From NCBI GenBank assembly GCA_964347915.1, contig CAYGAM010000033.1, positions 1 through 21,342 on the forward strand: a DNA stretch of 21,342 nt, in the 5' to 3' direction. Positions 1-6,487 of the stretch are shown one piece after another. Origin of the DNA: CAYGAM01 sp964347915 (GTDB taxonomy: Archaea; Thermoproteota; Nitrososphaeria; Nitrososphaerales; Nitrosopumilaceae). The position numbers and the translations under genes are program-made. Positions within the stretch are counted from its first letter, which is position 1. Each line of letters opens with the position of its first letter. Below the pieces are notes generated by a model. That model saw only the letters and a program-made list of their open reading frames with translations, was not told the DNA's origin and made no database searches.

Positions 1-2
1 TC

Positions 3-86
3 GCACTGTACATTGCAGCGCCGATTGCAGGCATAACACTGCTGGCAAGACGCATCAGAAATGCTCCCTTGAGCCGACACTCCTAG
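3..86 (+). CDS. C-terminal fragment of a possible membrane protein (5' end outside window)
   Basis: An open frame enters from the left edge and ends at TAG 84-86, giving 27 residues. They form a hydrophobic Ala/Ile/Leu-rich stretch (ALYIAAPIAGITLLA) followed by a basic tail (RRIRNAPLSRHS). This is what the last transmembrane helix and cytoplasmic tail of a transporter would look like, but the fragment is too short to assign a family. Another frame is open further, to about position 170, but its composition is not protein-like. Seen: the hydrophobic-then-basic pattern and the stop codon. Inferred: that it is the end of a real gene. Confidence 0.35.
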   Translation, partial: ALYIAAPIAGITLLARRIRNAPLSRHS

Positions 87-333
87 ACTGCACTATCTCT
101 TTAGCTTGGCACCGCTTTGATTCTTGGCTGGATGTTGCGCAGCTCGTTCATTTGACTGCGCTAGGATGATTCAACAAGATTCTGCAACGCCGGTGTTCTG
201 CTGCTGTATTGCAATTGCATCTCTCTGGAGGTTCGCGCCTGCGGCGATTTCATTTGGGCAACGCTGCTGACCTGGGCTAGCTGCAGGCCGCATGTGCTGT
301 TCTTGAGTAACTTTGAGAAGCGGCGCTGAACAG
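87..333. other. Intergenic gap without a recognisable gene
   Basis: I see no convincing ORF, tRNA or repeat here. It contains a short palindrome, TGCAATTGCA, at 210-219. It lies downstream of both flanking genes (the left-edge fragment on + and the alcohol dehydrogenase on -), so it is probably a convergent 3' region. Confidence 0.5.
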
Positions 334-1278
334 TTACAGATTGCCCGCGTTGATATCCTCAAGGCAGCGAATTACGTCTTCTTTGGTTACTGGCTTTGGA
401 TTGGGGTCAAGGTGCCCTCTGTCTGTCATCACAACATCTGCCGCATCTGATACGTTTGCCTTGAGCTGCATTTTTTCAAATTTCAGCTTTATTGTAATGT
501 CCTTGAAGCGGCTGTAAAACTTTGAGCCGTTAAACTTGTGAGCCACTGTGGTGCATGAGGACAGCGAATAGCCGTGCGGAACACCCTCGTTTGAAAAGAC
601 GTACGAGAGCGCGTGCCCCAGCGTAGTGGAGCAGTTTCCAAATCCCATGCCGGAAAGCATTGAACCGTACGGGTAGTTTTCCGGCTTGTCATTCATTATC
701 GCATCATACAGTATGTCAAACGCCTTTTCACATATCGTCCTTGTAAAGTCGTTTCCAAGCATGCTGTCAAACCCTTCTGTAGCCTGGGCGCATGCGTCGC
801 ATACCGAATTGTTGATGATATGCTGCGGAGTACCCTCCATAAAGTAAGAGTCTACTACCGCCATGTCTGCAAGAAATTTGTCGTCCTGAAGCAGCTTCTT
901 TTTTCCGTCAAACTTTAGGACGCAGTACGTAGTCATCTCGGCGCCAGTACCGAATGTGGTTGGAATCAGAATCTTTGGCTTTTTCATTTCCGGCGCCGCA
1001 TACTTTACAACATCCATTGAGCTCCCGCCGCCCAGTCCGATTATTGCAGAAACGTCTTTTGACTCGTACTCTGCTATCACGGCATTGACATCGTCAATCG
1101 ACGGCTCTGGAGTAACCTTGTCAAAGAGCATATAGTCTTTGATCTCCATCTTGGCCAGCCATTTGTCAGACAGGGCTGGAGGAGCTGTGGTAACCACAAG
1201 CGCGTTTTTTGGATAGTCCGCTTCACTCAGGGCGTCCTTGCCAAAGTTGATCACTCTTGGTATGCGTATTGTCTGCAC
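334..1278 (-). CDS. Iron-type alcohol dehydrogenase family protein; candidate malonic/succinic semialdehyde reductase
   Basis: This 314-residue protein is a group III (iron-type) alcohol dehydrogenase. The nucleotide-binding GGGSSMD is at residues 83-89 and the PTTFGTGAEMT segment follows at 106-116. In the metal site, Asp161 (CDACAQ), His222 (LGHALSY) and His235 (VPHGYS) are in their usual places. The residue four after the Asp, usually His in iron enzymes (DAxxHAxE), is Gln165 here. The protein is shorter than the usual 370-390 residues, the shortening being in the C-terminal helical domain. Proteins of this family have been assigned as malonic and succinic semialdehyde reductases in the thaumarchaeal 3-hydroxypropionate/4-hydroxybutyrate cycle; applying that role here is inference. 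The start is GTG: an in-frame stop lies just upstream, and a TATA-like octamer is centred 27 nt before it. It is divergent from glycerate kinase. Confidence 0.85.
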   Translation of the reverse strand: MQTIRIPRVINFGKDALSEADYPKNALVVTTAPPALSDKWLAKMEIKDYMLFDKVTPEPSIDDVNAVIAEYESKDVSAIIGLGGGSSMDVVKYAAPEMKKPKILIPTTFGTGAEMTTYCVLKFDGKKKLLQDDKFLADMAVVDSYFMEGTPQHIINNSVCDACAQATEGFDSMLGNDFTRTICEKAFDILYDAIMNDKPENYPYGSMLSGMGFGNCSTTLGHALSYVFSNEGVPHGYSLSSCTTVAHKFNGSKFYSRFKDITIKLKFEKMQLKANVSDAADVVMTDRGHLDPNPKPVTKEDVIRCLEDINAGNL

Positions 1279-1300
1279 ATATCAACTCAAGATTCAGCAT

Positions 1301-1310
1301 TATTATATCT
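1301..1310. promoter_or_regulatory. Shared bidirectional TATA-like element
   Basis: The octamer at 1302-1309 reads ATTATATC on + and GATATAAT on -. Its centre is 26.5 nt from the TTG start at 1332 (+) and 27.5 nt from the GTG start at 1278 (-). Both spacings fit archaeal TATA boxes serving leaderless transcripts. The 53-bp gap contains no other AT-rich element of similar quality. Confidence 0.65.
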
Positions 1311-1331
1311 TGATGCCGGCTCAAATTCGCG

Positions 1332-2624
1332 TTGATTCTCAACTTTGAGCAGCTCGCGTCAGACGGCCGCCGGCGGGATGCACTGAAGATTCTTGAGGAG
1401 GGTCTGGCAGCCGCTCTTCCGCAAAATGTGCTCTTTTTGTCGGTACGGAATGGAATGATCATGGCAGGCGGCCGGCCGCTGTGCAGCGCGCGCGATTCTG
1501 TGTACATAGTGGCATTCGGCAAGGCGGCATCGCTCATGACGGATGCCGTATGCGGCATGATCGACGTGGCAGGCGGGCTTGCAGTCGTGCCGCATGGACA
1601 AAAAAAATGCGCGCTGACTACCTTGTGGGCTGCGCATCCTGTTCCAGACAGCTCAAGCGTAAAGGCGGCAGAGGCAGTCGCAGAGTTTCTAGGACGGCGA
1701 AGCAGATCCGACTTTGTCCTGTTTCTTGTATCTGGCGGCGCGTCATCCCTTTTGTGCATGCCCCATGGCGTCACTCTGGAGGAGAAGCAAAATGTCAGCC
1801 GGCTGCTTTTAAGATCGGGCGCCTCTGTTGAAGAGTTCAACTGCGTCCGAAAACATCTTTCAGGAATCAAGGGCGGACTGCTTGTCGAAAATCTGCGCTG
1901 CAATGCAGCAGCGCTCGCAATATCGGATGTTCCGTCAGACGACTTGAGCTCCATTGCATCCGGCACAACCTACTGCGATGATACTGAATACGGCGACGCG
2001 CTGCGAGTATTGGCGCGGTACGGCATTCTGGACAAAATTCCCCATGCGGCAAGGGCAAGACTGGAGGACGGCGCGGCAGGCCGCATTCCTGAGACGCCAA
2101 AAAAGCCCGTCATTCCAAACTACATAATATCGTCCAATGCCAGATGCCGCATGGCGATGAAAAGAAAGGCTCAAAGCCTGGGATACAACGCAAAGGAATT
2201 CTGCATATCTGGAGACATTAAAGTCGCATCAGACAGGATCTGCGGCATGATATCATCTGCAGTGCGCGGCGATGCCGAGGCGCCGCAGGCTCCAGCATGC
2301 ATCATTTTCGGAGGCGAGACCGCAGTCCATGTCCAAGGCAGCGGCAGGGGCGGAAGAAACCAGGAACTTGTGCTTTGGCTGCTGCGGGGCATGCAGGGCT
2401 TTGGCAATCGAATCATAGCTTCGTCTGTGGGAACCGACGGAATAGACGGCAACACCGAATACGCAGGAGCAATATCTGGAAACTTTGATCTGAACATGGC
2501 GGAAGCCGAGCGCGCGCTGGACAGCAATGACTCCAATGCTTTCTTCCAAAGGCACGGCGGGCTGATCAAGACAGGACAGACTGGCACGAATCTTGCCGAT
2601 GTCGGGCTGGCTTTGATCTGGTAG
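1332..2624 (+). CDS. Glycerate 2-kinase, MOFRL/DUF4147 family
   Basis: This 430-residue protein phosphorylates glycerate, giving 2-phosphoglycerate in characterised archaeal members. Family hallmarks in order: FGKAA at 62-66, the nucleotide-site loop LVSGGASSLL at 132-141, RKHLSGIKGG at 173-182, and the C-terminal MOFRL domain with GRGGRNQE at 338-345, GTDGIDG at 367-373 and TGTN at 417-420. Length matches the family. The start is TTG: an in-frame TGA at 1311-1313 bounds the frame, no ATG occurs until about residue 42, and that ATG would delete the conserved N-terminal helix. The TATA-like octamer 26.5 nt upstream supports a leaderless message. Its product would feed lower glycolysis/gluconeogenesis. 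Confidence 0.9.
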   Translation: MILNFEQLASDGRRRDALKILEEGLAAALPQNVLFLSVRNGMIMAGGRPLCSARDSVYIVAFGKAASLMTDAVCGMIDVAGGLAVVPHGQKKCALTTLWAAHPVPDSSSVKAAEAVAEFLGRRSRSDFVLFLVSGGASSLLCMPHGVTLEEKQNVSRLLLRSGASVEEFNCVRKHLSGIKGGLLVENLRCNAAALAISDVPSDDLSSIASGTTYCDDTEYGDALRVLARYGILDKIPHAARARLEDGAAGRIPETPKKPVIPNYIISSNARCRMAMKRKAQSLGYNAKEFCISGDIKVASDRICGMISSAVRGDAEAPQAPACIIFGGETAVHVQGSGRGGRNQELVLWLLRGMQGFGNRIIASSVGTDGIDGNTEYAGAISGNFDLNMAEAERALDSNDSNAFFQRHGGLIKTGQTGTNLADVGLALIW

Positions 2625-2625
2625 C

Positions 2626-2838
2626 GATGCCTTTGAGCGGCTCCTGAATCTGTCAGAGAAAAACAGCGCTGTTCCTGTATTCTTGATTGCAGCATGCAAT
2701 GCATCTTTGAGCGGCTCCGAAAACTGCCATGGAAAGCAGGATATGAAATTCGCGATAAAGAGCCCGCGCTGCCGACTGCATCTTTGCCATGGGCAATGTT
2801 ATGGAAAGCATGGTGTGAAATTCGCGATAAAAAGAGCG
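2626..2838. repeat. Degenerate tandem repeats of about 72-77 bp between convergent gene ends
   Basis: Three imperfect units can be read. CTTTGAGCGGCTCC occurs at 2631-2644 and again at 2705-2718. TGCATCTTTG occurs at 2700 and 2777. ATGGAAAGCA occurs at 2729 and 2801, and GAAATTCGCGATAAA at 2745 and 2817. The unit spacing is 72-77 bp, with indels between copies. The array starts immediately after the glycerate kinase stop and ends about 18 bp before the stop of the convergent conserved gene, so it occupies nearly the whole gap. No long ORF within it is convincing. Confidence 0.75.
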
Positions 2839-2856
2839 GCGTCCTGCATTGCATGC

Positions 2857-3246
2857 TTACAGTGCTTGCTGTTCGTGCAAAAGGCCGGCCGCCGAGCCGG
2901 GAGGCGCGGGATGATACCTGACGATCAGACTGCGCCGCCGCGCCAGCTGCTCAATGAATTTTGTCCTGGCTGCGGCAAAGCTGTCGTTCGACTCCGTCCC
3001 GTTTCGCAGATGATCAAGCATCTTCTTTGACGGGATCATGACATTTACCAGGTCGGCATTCCTTATCCTAAACGCTCCGATGCACCAGAATATGCCTACA
3101 TGCAGCGCAATGTACCTGGACTGCTCGTCAGTGACTTTTTCAAAGTAAATGTCGGCATGCCTTCGGTATTGCCTGCTGCTGCGGTCTCCGACAAGCTCCC
3201 ATGCAATGCCCTTTGCATTGCCGTCAAAGCGCAGTTCGTGCTCCAT
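2857..3246 (-). CDS. Conserved hypothetical protein, 129 aa
   Basis: This 129-residue soluble protein opens MEHELRFDGNAKGIAWEL. It has a mixed alpha/beta composition, an aromatic-rich centre (HVGIFWCIGAF at about 49-59) and a basic C-terminal half. There is no signal peptide or membrane segment. I take it as real for two reasons: its composition is protein-like in only this frame, and the ATG at 3246 has a TATA-like octamer (GCATATAG on -) centred 27.5 nt upstream. The frame is open a further 36 codons upstream, but that part is Arg/Pro-rich and would run through the promoter. It resembles short conserved thaumarchaeal proteins as I remember them, but I cannot name a domain. It follows the aquaporin gene on the same strand with its own promoter. 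Confidence 0.7.
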   Translation of the reverse strand: MEHELRFDGNAKGIAWELVGDRSSRQYRRHADIYFEKVTDEQSRYIALHVGIFWCIGAFRIRNADLVNVMIPSKKMLDHLRNGTESNDSFAAARTKFIEQLARRRSLIVRYHPAPPGSAAGLLHEQQAL

Positions 3247-3269
3247 GGTGCGGTGCGGCGGCTCCCGTT

Positions 3270-3277
3270 CTATATGC
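3270..3277 (-). promoter_or_regulatory. TATA-like element of the 129-aa conserved gene
   Basis: On - this reads GCATATAG, centred 27.5 nt from the ATG at 3246. It argues for the shorter, leaderless start over an upstream in-frame start. Confidence 0.5.
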
Positions 3278-3405
3278 GCCGGCGCTTCCTTGAGGCTGCG
3301 GCCGGGAAGAATATGCCGGCAATTGATGCTTTCACTTTGCGATGCAGTTTTCAATTTGGACGCGGCATTTCAGACATGCCGCATTGCCGATGCGCCAAAC
3401 ACTGC

Positions 3406-4122
3406 CTATTTCGCTCTGCCGGATCTTGCCTTGCAGTAGACTGCAGCAGGGATGACTGCTCCAATAAACGGCGCGGTCCAGTACAGCCACATGTCTTGAA
3501 ATATGCCTGGCGCCGCATCCGAGCCTGCGCTGCCCTGAAGCATGCCGTCAAAGAGCAGCGCGACAGCGGGAGAGAGCGAGCGTATCGGATTCATTGATGC
3601 TCCAGATATCTGGGCCATAAACAGTACATCAAGCGCCACTATTCCGCCGACAACAGCTGCTATAGCTGCGCTGCGCATGCCGCGAATGCTGATTGCAAGC
3701 AGTATGCCGCCCATCAAAAAGACTGTTGCAAGAGTCTCGGCGCCGAATATTGTCAGAATATCAATCTGGTAGTTTGGCGCATTGAGCCCAATCTTTGCGT
3801 GGTTTCCAAAAACATACCTCACAAAGAGGCTGCCGGATACTGCTCCGGCGGCCTGAGCTGCAAAATACACGGGAGCTGTTCTCGGGCGCAAATGTCCTGA
3901 TATCATAAATCCAATCGTAACCGCGGGATTAAAGTGCGCCATCGAATAGCGGCCAAACAAAAGCACCACTATGAACAGTCCGACAAAATGCATTGCAGAG
4001 ATAAATCCGATACCCAGCGCAAATCCGACGCTTCCGTCGTATGCTATTGAGCCTGTTGCTGCGACCAGCAGCCCGAACGTTCCGACAACTTCGGACGCGA
4101 ATATGGTGCTATTTTTTGTCAA
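3406..4122 (-). CDS. MIP/aquaporin family channel, arsC-linked
   Basis: This 238-residue integral membrane protein of the major intrinsic protein family should conduct water or small neutral solutes such as glycerol or As(OH)3. It has about six transmembrane segments. The first pore loop carries the canonical NPA box (HFNPAVT, residues 65-67). The second is SGASMNPIRS (178-180), where Ala of NPA is replaced by Ile. It begins with TTG inside the end of arsC (14-bp overlap, other frame), so it is probably translationally coupled. Pairing of an aquaglyceroporin with an LMW-type arsenate reductase is known from the Sinorhizobium aqpS-arsC arrangement, where arsenite made by ArsC leaves through the channel. 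Family: firm. Arsenite as substrate: inference from the neighbour. Confidence 0.88.
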   Translation of the reverse strand: MTKNSTIFASEVVGTFGLLVAATGSIAYDGSVGFALGIGFISAMHFVGLFIVVLLFGRYSMAHFNPAVTIGFMISGHLRPRTAPVYFAAQAAGAVSGSLFVRYVFGNHAKIGLNAPNYQIDILTIFGAETLATVFLMGGILLAISIRGMRSAAIAAVVGGIVALDVLFMAQISGASMNPIRSLSPAVALLFDGMLQGSAGSDAAPGIFQDMWLYWTAPFIGAVIPAAVYCKARSGRAK

Positions 4123-4510
4123 GACTGCATACCAGTTCCTTTACCTTTGACTCTATCTGATCGCGAATTTTCCTCACGTCGTCCAGACTCTTTCCTTTGG
4201 GGTCGGGTATCTGCCAGTCTGCCGCATCATTGAACAGCAGGGCCGGACACGCGTCATGATCAATGCAGCCCATGCTGACGACTGTGGAGCATTTTATCAT
4301 GTCCTGGGTGATCGTTTTGGGCTGCCTGTCCTTGATATCTATTCCGACCTCTGCCATGGCGTCTGCGACTATGGGATTTACGGCAGCGGCTGGCGCTGTT
4401 CCGGCGCTTGCCGCATCAAGCCTGCCGCCCGCATGCTTGCGAAAGAACGCTTCCGCCATCTGGCTTCGGCCTGCATTTTCAACGCACACAAACAAAACAG
4501 GCTTGGCCAT
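4109..4510 (-). CDS. arsC: Arsenate reductase, low-molecular-weight protein tyrosine phosphatase type
   Basis: This 133-residue cytoplasmic protein has the LMW-PTP fold. The P-loop CVENAGRS gives the Cx5R signature (Cys9 to Arg15), preceded by the hydrophobic strand KPVLFV. A Cys pair candidate for the redox relay is in the C-terminal half (IKCSTVVSMGC), and the general-acid DP loop is IPDPKG. These features match thioredoxin-type ArsC reductases, which reduce arsenate to arsenite. A small tyrosine phosphatase is the alternative, made less likely by the Asn in the P-loop and the adjoining aquaporin gene. The start is ATG at 4510, eight codons inside the longest frame, because a TATA-like CTTTAATT is centred 26.5 nt upstream. 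It is the first gene of a two-gene operon with the aquaporin. Confidence 0.87.
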   Translation of the reverse strand: MAKPVLFVCVENAGRSQMAEAFFRKHAGGRLDAASAGTAPAAAVNPIVADAMAEVGIDIKDRQPKTITQDMIKCSTVVSMGCIDHDACPALLFNDAADWQIPDPKGKSLDDVRKIRDQIESKVKELVCSLDKK

Positions 4511-4532
4511 GGCCTCTGTCCGCTCCATGAAC

Positions 4533-4540
4533 AATTAAAG
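4533..4540 (-). promoter_or_regulatory. TATA-like element of the arsC-aquaporin operon
   Basis: On - this reads CTTTAATT, centred 26.5 nt before the arsC ATG at 4510. It is very like the aroE element CTTTAAAT at the same distance. Confidence 0.55.
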
Positions 4541-4569
4541 CATATGCATGCGCCTGCATTCTGCACGGC

Positions 4570-4586
4570 AGGCAGGAACGCTGCCT
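4570..4586. repeat. Short inverted repeat in the arsC-tatA gap
   Basis: AGGCAG at 4570-4575 and CTGCCT at 4581-4586 flank a 5-nt loop, and TTTT follows on +. It repeats the CTGCC/GGCAG word found in the larger dyad at 4627-4683. Confidence 0.45.
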
Positions 4587-4626
4587 TTTGATTTGTGCGG
4601 TTTGAACATTCGCGCCGCATCTTGCT

Positions 4627-4683
4627 CTACGATCCTGCCTGAACGCGCAAAAAACGGCAGGATCCTTCTGCCTGAAATCGTAG
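4627..4683. promoter_or_regulatory. Nested inverted repeat between divergent arsC and tatA
   Basis: There are two nested dyads. The outer arms are CTACGAT (4627-4633) and ATCGTAG (4677-4683). The inner arms are GATCCTGCC (4631-4639) and GGCAGGATC (4656-4664), which share the base GAT with the left outer arm. CTGCCTGAA is also directly repeated at 4635 and 4669. It ends about 25 bp before the tatA TATA region. It may be an operator or a structured element; the regulator is unknown. Confidence 0.5.
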
Positions 4684-4706
4684 TTGCGGAGCAGGATATC
4701 GCGCCG

Positions 4707-4720
4707 CATAAATTTTAATC
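4707..4720 (+). promoter_or_regulatory. TATA-like region of tatA
   Basis: The AT-rich run CATAAATTTTAATC has possible octamer centres at 4710-4717. The predicted transcription start falls at about 4737-4743, between the two candidate ATG codons at 4734 and 4746. Confidence 0.5.
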
Positions 4721-4733
4721 TGAGGCTAAAGAT

Positions 4734-5066
4734 ATGCATAGTGAAATGACTCCTCTGAACATAGGCGGGAGCGAATGGATTATCATCATCTTTGCAGCGC
4801 TGATTCTGATTCTCGGAACAGGCAAGCTTCCTGAAGCGGCAAAAAAGCTTGGCAAAGCCTCCTACGAGTTCAACAAGGCCAAGAATGACATTTCAGATCA
4901 GGTCAAGGAAGCTTCCGGACATACGGTAAAAGTGGACGGGCCTGTGCAAAATGAAGAGCAAAAGCTAAGGGCCATTGCAAGATCGCTTGGCATAGACGAT
5001 GCTGGAATGACCAAGGACGATCTGCAAAAAGCAATTGGAGACATGATGGGAGGCAAAAAGGCGTAG
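4734..5066 (+). CDS. tatA: Twin-arginine translocase subunit TatA/E
   Basis: This 110-residue protein is a TatA-type pore subunit of the Tat pathway, which exports folded proteins across the cytoplasmic membrane. It has a very short N-terminus, one transmembrane helix (EWIIIIFAALILILGTG, about residues 14-30), the LPEAAKKLGKA hinge and amphipathic helix, and a charged cytoplasmic tail rich in Lys/Asp/Gln. The C-terminal 40 residues (KLRAIARSLGIDDAGMTKDDLQKAI) resemble a small helical extension. The start could be ATG 4734 or ATG 4746; the promoter spacing slightly favours 4746, which would remove four residues. No tatC is in the window. The gene stands alone upstream of purB, which has its own promoter. 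Confidence 0.88.
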   Translation: MHSEMTPLNIGGSEWIIIIFAALILILGTGKLPEAAKKLGKASYEFNKAKNDISDQVKEASGHTVKVDGPVQNEEQKLRAIARSLGIDDAGMTKDDLQKAIGDMMGGKKA

Positions 5067-5094
5067 CGCCGCCGCGCAGGCAATCAGCAAGTTT

Positions 5095-5102
5095 ATTTTT
5101 AG
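5095..5102 (+). promoter_or_regulatory. TATA-like element of purB
   Basis: ATTTTTAG within the T-rich run TTTATTTTTAG is centred 27.5 nt before the TTG start at 5126. The run also follows the tatA stop and could double as a tatA termination T-tract. Confidence 0.5.
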
Positions 5103-5125
5103 ATGCGGGCCCAAGGCAGAATATC

Positions 5126-6487
5126 TTGGCAATACTACCAATAGATGCGGGGAGATACGGCACAAAGGAGATGCTTGCCGTATTTGACGAGCAGCGCAGA
5201 ATAGACTATCAAGTGGAGATTGAAGGGGCGGTAGCCATGTTTCAGGGAAGGGCAGGCATCATTCCGCGGCATGCAGGAGACGACATATCGCAGACTGCAA
5301 AAAACGCAAAGATAACGGCTAGAAGAATCGGGCAGCTGGAGTCAAAGACTGATCATGATACGGCCGCGCTGGTGCAGGCGCTGGGCGAAAAGTGCGGCAA
5401 GGACAGCAGGCCGTGGATACACTACGGCCTTACCAGCAACGACTTGGTGGACACATGCAATTCGATGCAGATGCGGGACGCGCTGAACCTGATTGAGCCA
5501 AAGACTGCAAAGCTTGCAGGAAAGCTGTCCGAGTCGGCCGTGCGGTACAGGAGCCTGCCGGCTGCCGGCAGAACGCACGGGCAGCATGCTAGCATCATAT
5601 CGTTCGGATTAAAGTTTGCAAACTGGGCCGAGGAGATGGCGGAGCATCTGCGGCGGATGCGCCAGGCAAAAAGGCGCATTCTGCTCTGCAAGACTCTGGG
5701 CGTAGTCGGAACCGGCTCGCTCATGGGCGCCGATGCGGTGAAAATCCAGCGCAAAGTGGCCAAAATGCTGAATCTGCATCCTGTAACAGTCGCAACCCAG
5801 GTCGTGCCCAGGGAACGGTACGCCGAGTATGCATTCCTGCTGTCGCTGACTGGAGCCACGCTGGAAAAGATTGCTGTTGAGATACGCAACCTGCAGCGAA
5901 CCGAGATTGGCGAAGTGGCAGAGCAGTTCAAAAAAGGACAGATGGGAAGCAGCGCCGTTCCGGTAAAGCGCAATCCAATCAAAAGCGAGCGCGTCACATC
6001 GCTCTCAAGGCTGCTGCGCAGCTGCGTATCCGTATCGTTTGAGAATGTGCCGCTCTGGCATGAGCGCGATCTTTCAAACTCTGCAAACGAGCGATTCATT
6101 CTGCCTACAGCCTCCATACTGCTGGACGCAATGCTGGAGACCATGAACGGCATAGCCGGCAGCCTGTACGTAGATGAGAGCCGGGTGCGAAAAAATCTGC
6201 AGGCTACGCGGGGACAGATTTTTGCAGAGTTTGTAATGGAGGCACTGATAAGAAAAGGCATTCCAAGAATGCAGGCATATCGGGACGTCCAGAGAGTGGC
6301 ATTTTCGGCCAAGGATTCCGGAGCCGAGTATGCCGATGCCGTAATGAACGATGCCGAAATATCGTCCCGCCTGTCGGCCAAGGAAATTCGGGACATATTT
6401 TTGCCTGAGCGGCATCTTGGCGCGTCCGCAGCCATAATAAACTCTGTTTCAAGATCTGTTGGCAGGGAGATCAGGCGCTTTTCTTGA
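5126..6487 (+). CDS. purB: Adenylosuccinate lyase
   Basis: This 453-residue member of the fumarase/aspartase superfamily should catalyse both fumarate-releasing steps of AMP synthesis (SAICAR to AICAR, adenylosuccinate to AMP). Visible motifs: SKTDHDTAA at 73-81 (first His), HYGLTSNDLVDT at 99-110, catalytic RTHGQHA at 149-155, and the flexible signature loop GSSAVPVKRNP at 274-284 followed by NERFILPTA. The loop differs from the usual SSAMPHKRNP at two positions, Met to Val278 and His to Val280; the catalytic Ser is kept. The start is TTG, supported by an AT-rich element 27.5 nt upstream; the next ATG (residue 16) would cut the conserved N-terminal segment. It ends in a 17-bp tail-to-tail overlap with the next gene. 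Confidence 0.93.
   Translation: MAILPIDAGRYGTKEMLAVFDEQRRIDYQVEIEGAVAMFQGRAGIIPRHAGDDISQTAKNAKITARRIGQLESKTDHDTAALVQALGEKCGKDSRPWIHYGLTSNDLVDTCNSMQMRDALNLIEPKTAKLAGKLSESAVRYRSLPAAGRTHGQHASIISFGLKFANWAEEMAEHLRRMRQAKRRILLCKTLGVVGTGSLMGADAVKIQRKVAKMLNLHPVTVATQVVPRERYAEYAFLLSLTGATLEKIAVEIRNLQRTEIGEVAEQFKKGQMGSSAVPVKRNPIKSERVTSLSRLLRSCVSVSFENVPLWHERDLSNSANERFILPTASILLDAMLETMNGIAGSLYVDESRVRKNLQATRGQIFAEFVMEALIRKGIPRMQAYRDVQRVAFSAKDSGAEYADAVMNDAEISSRLSAKEIRDIFLPERHLGASAAIINSVSRSVGREIRRFS

Noticed and set aside
171..362. 63-codon open frame on - at the left end
   Set aside because: It overlaps the end of the alcohol dehydrogenase gene in another frame, has no promoter and is low in protein-like character.
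1223..2854. Long open frames on - (1223-1966, 2171-2854) opposite glycerate kinase
   Set aside because: They are antisense shadows of a clear enzyme gene, with Ser/Arg/Cys/His-rich composition and no promoter-like element.
5422..6435. 337-codon open frame on - opposite purB
   Set aside because: It is the complement of a well-supported lyase frame, and its composition (Ser/Arg/Cys-rich) is typical of antisense frames in GC-rich DNA.
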